This document shows, one piece after another, positions 59,341 to 64,000 of a stretch of 64,000 bases of DNA; the stretch's first letter is position 1; every line of letters starts with the position of its first letter. This DNA comes from Frigoribacterium sp. VKM Ac-2836 (lineage in GTDB: Bacteria; Actinomycetota; Actinomycetes; Actinomycetales; Microbacteriaceae): NCBI RefSeq assembly GCF_013248995.1, contig NZ_JABRPK010000006.1, forward strand, positions 1-64,000. Direction: 5' to 3'. Below the pieces are notes generated by a model, which did no database searches, had not been told where the DNA came from, and was given only the letters and a program-made list of their open reading frames with translations. The position numbers and the translations under genes are program-made.

Positions 59341-60072
59341 TCAGGCGGGTGACGTGCCCGACGCGACGTGCATCTGCAGCCGGTAGCGATCCGAGCGGTA
59401 CCAGCTCTTGGCGTGTTCGAGCGGGACGTCGCCGGCGAACGAGACCCGGTCGAAGTACAACACCGGGGCACCCTCACGCGTGCCGAGCAGGGTCGCGACG
59501 TCGGCGTCCGCCCCCTCGGCGCTGACCGTCTGGGTCGCCCGGGTGATCGGCGTCGAGTAGTCGCCGTCGAGCGTGCGGTAGAGCGACCTGCTGAGGTCGT
59601 GGTCGAGCAGGCCGGGCAGGCGCTCGACCGGATACCAGCCGTCGTCGATGCTGACCGGCACGCCGTCGGCCAGGCGCAGGCGTTTGATGTGGAACGCCGG
59701 GGCACCGGTCTCGAGCCCGAGGGCCGCAGCCGTCTCGGTCGGGGGTGTCGTCTCGGCTTTGACCAGCACGACGGTGCTCGGCACGTGGCCCAGTTTGGTC
59801 ATCTCGTCGGTGAACGAGGCGAGGTGCAGGGTCGACTGCACGACACGGTGCGCCACGAAGGTGCCCTTGCCGCGCACCCTCGTCAACCAGCCCTCGTTCA
59901 CGAGCTGCCCCACGGCCTCGCGGACCGTGATGCGGCTGACGCCGTACTCGAGCATGAGCTGGCGCTCGCTCGGGATGGCCGAGCCGGGCTGCGATCCGGC
60001 CGCGAGGCGCTGCACGATGGAGCGCAACTGCTCGTGCTTCGGCACGGCTCCGTCGGTGATGTGGTCGGTCAT
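59341..60072 (-). CDS. GntR/HutC-family regulator (DasR/NagR-like)
   Basis: 243 residues. N-terminal winged helix (AIPSERQLMLEYGVSRITVREAVGQLVNEGWLTRVRGKGTFV) and a UTRA ligand domain. GAAGG precedes the ATG. Its own promoter and the PTS spacer share CTGGTCATGACCGG, so it likely represses both until an amino-sugar phosphate binds; ligand is inference. Confidence 0.87.
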   Translation of the reverse strand: MTDHITDGAVPKHEQLRSIVQRLAAGSQPGSAIPSERQLMLEYGVSRITVREAVGQLVNEGWLTRVRGKGTFVAHRVVQSTLHLASFTDEMTKLGHVPSTVVLVKAETTPPTETAAALGLETGAPAFHIKRLRLADGVPVSIDDGWYPVERLPGLLDHDLSRSLYRTLDGDYSTPITRATQTVSAEGADADVATLLGTREGAPVLYFDRVSFAGDVPLEHAKSWYRSDRYRLQMHVASGTSPA

Positions 60073-60108
60073 GGGCCCTTCGTCGGTCGAACCCGAGGGT
60101 GGTCCCAT

Positions 60109-60123
60109 CTGGTCATGACCGGT
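60109..60123. promoter_or_regulatory. GntR (DasR-like) operator of the regulator gene
   Basis: CTGGTCATGACCGGT, matching the PTS site in 14 bp. Lies 37 bp before the start. Confidence 0.75.
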
Positions 60124-60218
60124 CGTCCTGCACTTGACGCTAGTGCACACCGACGGACCGGGGCGATGCCCGGGCCCCTCGCGGTGTACTTCTCAGGAAC
60201 GGACGAGGAGGCGCGGCG

Positions 60219-61709
60219 TCAGTCGAGCAGCAGCGCCGGCTCTTCGAGGACGCTCGCGACGTCGGCCACGAACCGGCTGGCGACGTCGCCGTCGACCACG
60301 CGGTGGTCGAAGCTCGCCCCGATCGTCGTCACCATGCGCGAGCGCACCTCGCCGTCGACCACCCAGGCCTTGGGCTTGATCGTGCCGAGCGCGACGATCG
60401 CGACCTCGCCCGGGTTGAGGATCGGCGTGCCGGTGTCCATGCCGAAGACGCCGATGTTGGTGATGGTGATCGTGCCGTCCTTCATGTCGGCCGGCGTCGT
60501 CTTGCCGTCGCGGGCGGTCAGGGTCAGTTGCTCGAGGGCCTGGGCCAGTTCGAGCAGGCTCATCGACTGGGCCTCTTTGACGTTCGGCACGATCAGGCCG
60601 CGAGGGGTCGCCGCAGCGATGCCGAGGTTGACGAAGTGCCGCACGAGGATCTCGCGGTCGGTCCAGGCCGAGTTGACCATGGGGTTGCGACGCACGGCCC
60701 AGATGATCGCCTTGGCCATGATCAGCAGCGGCGAGACCTTGACGCCGGCGAACTGCGGCGAGGCCTTGAGCCGCTTGACGAACTCCATCGTGCGGGTCGC
60801 GTCGACGTCGACGAACAGGCTGACGTGCGGGGCCGTGAACGCCGAGGAGGTCATGGCTGCGGCGATGGCCTTGCGGACGCCCTTGACGGGGATGCGCTCG
60901 ATGCGCTCCTCGCCCCATTCGGGCGTCTCGATGTTGCGGAAGACGCTGGCCTGCTGGGCGTGACGAATCACGTCGTCACGCGTGACCTCGCCGGCGAGAC
61001 CGGTGGGCTGCACGACGGCCAGGTCGACCTCGAGGTCTTTGGCCAGCTTGCGGATCGGCGGCTTGGCGATGATCGGCAGGGCCTGGGCGGCGGGCACCGA
61101 GGTGGTGGGTCGGCGACGGGCCTGCTCGGCGACGCGCAGCTGCCGGGCGTCGACCTCGGTCTGCGAGGGGCGGCGGCGGCGGGTCGCGCCGTGACCGCCC
61201 GCGGCACCGTAGCCGACGAGCACGGCACCCGAACCCGAGTCGGCCGGGGCGTCGGGAGCGTGCTCCACCGAGCCCGTGTCGCCGTCGGCGCTGACCGCGT
61301 CGGCCGAGCGGGCCGGAGCGGCGGGCGCGGGGGCAGCGGGCTCGGCCTGGCGGGCCCGCTGGGCCGACAGCGCCTCTTCACCTCGCGACACGATCTGTGC
61401 CGTGCGGGCCAGTCCGCCCGATTCGAGCGACTCGGACTCGGCGGCTCGGCCCGACGGGGTCGCGGGCGCCGAGGAGTCGCCGACCCGGATGATCGGGGTG
61501 CCGACGTCGACCGTCGTCCCGGGCTCGACCAGGATGCTCTCGACCACGCCGGCGTAGGGGGAGGGCAACTCGACGAGGGATTTCGCGGTCTCGATCTCGA
61601 CGAGCACCTGGTTGATCTCGACGCTGTCGCCCGGGGCGACCTTCCACTCGACGATCTCGGCCTCGGTCAGGCCCTCGCCGACGTCGGGCAGGGTGAATTC
61701 GCTGGTCAT
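60219..61709 (-). CDS. Branched-chain alpha-keto acid dehydrogenase E2 component
   Basis: 496 residues. One lipoyl domain (Lys43 in [12 protein letters not shown]), an Ala/Pro linker, a peripheral-subunit-binding domain ([15 protein letters not shown]), and a catalytic acyltransferase domain ending in [15 protein letters not shown] (His and Asp of the active site). Third gene of the operon after E1alpha and E1beta, 10 bp from E1beta. A GGAGGCGCG copy lies past the stop. Confidence 0.92.
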   Translation of the reverse strand: MTSEFTLPDVGEGLTEAEIVEWKVAPGDSVEINQVLVEIETAKSLVELPSPYAGVVESILVEPGTTVDVGTPIIRVGDSSAPATPSGRAAESESLESGGLARTAQIVSRGEEALSAQRARQAEPAAPAPAAPARSADAVSADGDTGSVEHAPDAPADSGSGAVLVGYGAAGGHGATRRRRPSQTEVDARQLRVAEQARRRPTTSVPAAQALPIIAKPPIRKLAKDLEVDLAVVQPTGLAGEVTRDDVIRHAQQASVFRNIETPEWGEERIERIPVKGVRKAIAAAMTSSAFTAPHVSLFVDVDATRTMEFVKRLKASPQFAGVKVSPLLIMAKAIIWAVRRNPMVNSAWTDREILVRHFVNLGIAAATPRGLIVPNVKEAQSMSLLELAQALEQLTLTARDGKTTPADMKDGTITITNIGVFGMDTGTPILNPGEVAIVALGTIKPKAWVVDGEVRSRMVTTIGASFDHRVVDGDVASRFVADVASVLEEPALLLD

Positions 61710-61719
61710 GTCGTGACTC

Positions 61720-62748
61720 CTAGTAGGCCAGGGCCCGGTCGACCGCTTCGAGCACGCGGTCGGCGTCGGGCAGGTACTGCGTCTCGAGCTTGGCGGGCGG
61801 GAAGGGGGTGTCGAAGCCGCTCACGCGGAGCACCGGCGCCTGGAGCGAGTAGAAGGCCTTCTCGGCCACGGTGGCGGCGATCTCGGACCCGACGCTGACG
61901 AAACCGGGTGCTTCTTGCGCGACGACGAGCCGTCCGGTCTTGCGGACCGACTCGAGGATCGGCCCGTAGTCGACGGGAGAGAGCGACCTCAGGTCGACGA
62001 CCTCGGCCGAGACGCCCTCGGCGGCGGCGATCTCGGCGGCCTGCAGCAGCACGCTGACCATGGCGCCGTGCCCGAGCAGAGTGACCTCGGTGCCCGTCCG
62101 GACGACCCGGCTGGCGTGCAGCGGGGCCTGGGGATCGCTCAGGTCGACCTCGCCCTTGGGCCAGTACCGGCTCTTGGGTTCGAAGAACATGACGGGGTCG
62201 TTCGACGCGATCGCCTCTTGGATCATCCAGTAGGCGTCGTGCGGGGTGCTCGGGCTGACGACGCGCAGACCCGCCGTGTGGGCGAAGTACGCCTCGGGGC
62301 TCTCCTGGTGGTGCTCGACCGCGCCGATGTGCCCGCCGTAGGGCACCCGGATCACGACGGGCATGGTGACGGCTCCCTCGTGTCGGTTCGTCATCTTGGC
62401 GAGTTGCGACGTGATCTGGTCGAAGCCGGGGTAGATGAAGCCGTCGAACTGGATCTCGCAGACCGGGCGGAACCCGCCCATCGCAAGTCCGATCGCGGTG
62501 CCCACGATTCCCGACTCGGCGAGCGGCGTGTCGATGACGCGCTTCTCACCGAATTCGGCCTGCAGGCCCTCGGTCACGCGGAAGACGCCGCCGAGCGTGC
62601 CGATGTCCTCGCCCATCAGCAGCACGCGGGGGTCGTCGGCCATGGCCTGGCGTAGCCCGGCGTTGATGGCCTTGCCGAGCGGCATGGTCTGGACGGAGGC
62701 TCGGGTCGGCTCGATCGTGCCGGTCGGGTCCTCGACGGTGTCGGTCAT
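61720..62748 (-). CDS. Branched-chain alpha-keto acid dehydrogenase E1 beta subunit
   Basis: 342 residues. Transketolase-like pyrimidine domain ([44 protein letters not shown]) and C-terminal domain ([11 protein letters not shown]). Start overlaps the E1alpha stop (ATGA). Partner for the TPP site of E1alpha; together they decarboxylate branched-chain keto acids from Val, Leu, Ile, giving primers for branched fatty acids. Confidence 0.93.
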   Translation of the reverse strand: MTDTVEDPTGTIEPTRASVQTMPLGKAINAGLRQAMADDPRVLLMGEDIGTLGGVFRVTEGLQAEFGEKRVIDTPLAESGIVGTAIGLAMGGFRPVCEIQFDGFIYPGFDQITSQLAKMTNRHEGAVTMPVVIRVPYGGHIGAVEHHQESPEAYFAHTAGLRVVSPSTPHDAYWMIQEAIASNDPVMFFEPKSRYWPKGEVDLSDPQAPLHASRVVRTGTEVTLLGHGAMVSVLLQAAEIAAAEGVSAEVVDLRSLSPVDYGPILESVRKTGRLVVAQEAPGFVSVGSEIAATVAEKAFYSLQAPVLRVSGFDTPFPPAKLETQYLPDADRVLEAVDRALAY

Positions 62749-63902
62749 GATGCCCCCTCGTCGGTGGTCACGGTGTCGCCCGCGCCGAAGCTCTGCTCGT
62801 AGGTCGCCAGCCACTGTTTCTGCTCGGTCATGAGCGGGTGCGGCTCGGAGTACACGTGGTCGAAGATGAGACCGCGGTCGGGGTTCGGCAGCGTGACCGT
62901 CCGCCGTCGGACGTCGGCGCCGAGATCGTCGCACTCGGTCTCGAGGTCGGCGAAGAACGCGTCACCCTCGCCGCGGCCGCGGAGGAACGCCTCGAACCGT
63001 GTGATCGGGTCACGAGCGATCCACGACTGCAGCTCGTCGTCGGTGCGGTACTTGGTGGGGTCGTCGGACGACGTGTGCGCCCCGACCCGATAGGTCAAGG
63101 CCTCGATGAAGCGGGGGCCGCCACCGGCGCGGGCGGCCTCGAGGTCGCGACGGCTGACGGCATAGCTCGCGAGCACGTCGTTGCCGTCCACCTGCGTGCC
63201 GGGGATGCCGAAGCCGCCCGCGCGGGCGACGAGGGGCGTGCGCGACTGACGGGAGACGGGCACGCTGATCGCCCACTGGTTGTTCTGCAGGAAGAACAGC
63301 TCGGGTGTCTGGAAGCTCGCGGCGAAGACCAGCGCCTCGCTGACGTCGCCCTGGCTCGTGGCGCCGTCGCCGAAGAAGGTCACCACGGCCTGGTCGACCT
63401 CGGGGTCGCCCGTGCCGCTCTTGCCGTCGAGCCCGAGGCCCATGGCGAAACCGGTCGCGTGCAACGTCTGCGAGCCGATGACGAGCGTGTAGACGTGGAA
63501 GTTCTGGTGCTCTGCCGGGTTCCAGCCGCCGTGCGTGTGTCCGCGCAGCAGACGCAGGATGTCGACCGGATCGACCCCGCGGGACAGGGCCACGGCGTGC
63601 TCGCGGTACGACGGGAAGAGGTGGTCCTGAGGGCGGGTGGCATGGGCCAGGCCGACCTGCGCGCCCTCTTGCCCGTGGCTGGGGACCCAGAGGGCGAGCT
63701 GGCCCTGACGGGCGAGTGCGGCGGCTTCGCGGTCGAAGCGGCGCGTGAGCACCATGTCGCGGTGCAGGGCGCGGAGACCGTCGTCGCCCAGGGCGTCGAC
63801 GTACGGGCGGAACTCGTCGGCCGCGGCGGACTCGACCACCTCGCCCGACGGCGACAGGAGCTGGACGGGCGGCGGCGCGTCGGTCGCTTCGGAGGAAGAC
63901 AT
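62745..63902 (-). CDS. Branched-chain alpha-keto acid dehydrogenase E1 alpha subunit
   Basis: 385 residues. TPP-binding motif FFGDGATSQGDVSEALVFAASFQTPELFFLQNNQWAIS (GDG to NN) and YRVGAHTSSDDPTKYR with a phosphorylation-loop-like Ser region. Leaderless by TAGATT 7 nt before ATG 63902; the alternative ATG at 63926 lies in front of that -10. First gene of the E1a-E1b-E2 operon. Confidence 0.92.
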   Translation of the reverse strand: MSSSEATDAPPPVQLLSPSGEVVESAAADEFRPYVDALGDDGLRALHRDMVLTRRFDREAAALARQGQLALWVPSHGQEGAQVGLAHATRPQDHLFPSYREHAVALSRGVDPVDILRLLRGHTHGGWNPAEHQNFHVYTLVIGSQTLHATGFAMGLGLDGKSGTGDPEVDQAVVTFFGDGATSQGDVSEALVFAASFQTPELFFLQNNQWAISVPVSRQSRTPLVARAGGFGIPGTQVDGNDVLASYAVSRRDLEAARAGGGPRFIEALTYRVGAHTSSDDPTKYRTDDELQSWIARDPITRFEAFLRGRGEGDAFFADLETECDDLGADVRRRTVTLPNPDRGLIFDHVYSEPHPLMTEQKQWLATYEQSFGAGDTVTTDEGAS

Positions 63903-63909
63903 GGCGTCC

Positions 63910-63915
63910 AATCTA
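63910..63915 (-). promoter_or_regulatory. Leaderless-type -10 (TAGATT)
   Basis: On the minus strand, 7 nt before the ATG at 63902. Confidence 0.6.
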
Positions 63916-63932
63916 TTCCGCGGCATATGCCG

Positions 63933-64000
63933 TCACCGGGATGTGAGGTCGACGATCTGTTGGGCGGCGTGCAGCAGCTTGTCGACCGAGGACGGTTCGC
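63933..64000 (-). CDS. C-terminal fragment of an unidentified protein
   Basis: The last 21 residues of a minus-strand gene, ending in VDKLLHAAQQIVDLTSR with TGA at 63933-63935; the rest lies outside the window. Helical and soluble in look. Not enough to name. Confidence 0.5.
   Translation of the reverse strand, partial: EPSSVDKLLHAAQQIVDLTSR

Larger units (their letters stand above)
360..60215. repeat. Dispersed GGAGGCGCG motif, about 53 copies
   Basis: Exact 9-mers on the plus strand begin near 360, 1562, 2457, 4477, 4846, 5828, 8102, 8591, 9904, 11240, 15147, 16852, 18102, 20024, 20617, 21163, 22952, 23576, 25503, 30409, 32967, 36932, 41193, 45394, 47380, 48310, 53842, 56007, 57043, 58464, 60207; the complement CGCGCCTCC near 392, 1908, 3339, 4558, 6146, 12766, 15512, 16957, 17788, 21468, 21889, 23635, 30396, 33096, 33533, 44339, 46806, 48652, 50339, 56885, 57063, 58945. 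Many extend to GAGGAGGCGCGGGTC. Confidence 0.85.

Overview
High-GC actinobacterial chromosome segment (roughly 70 percent GC by eye), most likely from a plant- or soil-associated member of the Microbacteriaceae (Curtobacterium/Frigoribacterium-like). Reasons: Cys-less rpmB-rpmG-rpsN beside zur-znuABC, LexA, DasR-like, IdeR-like and Zur boxes of actinobacterial type, many leaderless starts, and a branched-chain alpha-keto acid dehydrogenase operon. The genus is inference. I saw no rRNA, tRNA, prophage, transposase or CRISPR array.

Layout. 1-6.1 kb: truncated lipoprotein, alpha/beta hydrolase, CsoR-type operator with copZ-copA, two small zinc-ribbon proteins, a ROK regulator. 6.1-12.8 kb: GH36 alpha-galactosidase with a palindromic operator, BLUF photoreceptor, two MFS exporters and a TetR gene sharing one operator sequence, an internally deleted acetyltransferase. 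12.9-20.4 kb: AraC-type regulator and a surface-glycan cluster (pyruvyl transferase, HEAT-GT4 fusion, UGT-like GT carrying a palindrome inside its reading frame, GT7-like enzyme). 20.6-30.4 kb: M23 peptidase, adenine deaminase, Mak-cap-like protein, zinc alcohol dehydrogenase, CNNM/CorC protein, ABC exporter, a LexA-box-controlled small protein, two tiny coupled ORFs. 30.4-41.6 kb: NADP oxidoreductase, Ser/Thr kinase-GAF, type II restriction-modification pair, MarR regulator, a SipW-type secretion locus with a signal peptidase fused to a LamG cargo domain, glutathione peroxidase, an AbiEi/DUF559 protein between inverted repeats, a second AraC paralogue, lipid kinase. 41.6-52.4 kb: heme oxygenase with an iron box, Pif1-type helicase, YtrA-type GntR/ABC operon, GlxA-type regulator, HD protein, luciferase-like monooxygenase, CopD-CtaG protein. 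52.4-57.0 kb: HU, ribosomal operon, zinc uptake with its Fur-type regulator. 57.1-64 kb: GlcNAc/glucose-type PTS (IIC, IIB, IIA) with its GntR regulator and shared operators, then the BCKDH complex E1alpha-E1beta-E2.

Several regulator-target sets are readable from operators alone: ROK to alpha-galactosidase; TetR to both exporters and itself; GntR/DasR-like to the PTS and itself; Zur to znuACB; LexA to the small protein at 29.3 kb; CsoR (gene not in window) to copZA.

The least ordinary content is not a gene. (1) GGAGGCGCG/CGCGCCTCC occurs about 53 times, roughly ten times expectation, in spacers, at gene 3' ends (sometimes as perfect hairpins) and in flexible protein linkers. (2) Palindromic elements of about 58-68 bp sit at gene ends; one is inserted in frame in a glycosyltransferase gene, one family is present as two related 58-bp copies, and an inverted pair of longer elements brackets the AbiEi-like gene. 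(3) At least 14 genes carry TANNNT 6-8 nt before the start codon, i.e. look leaderless.
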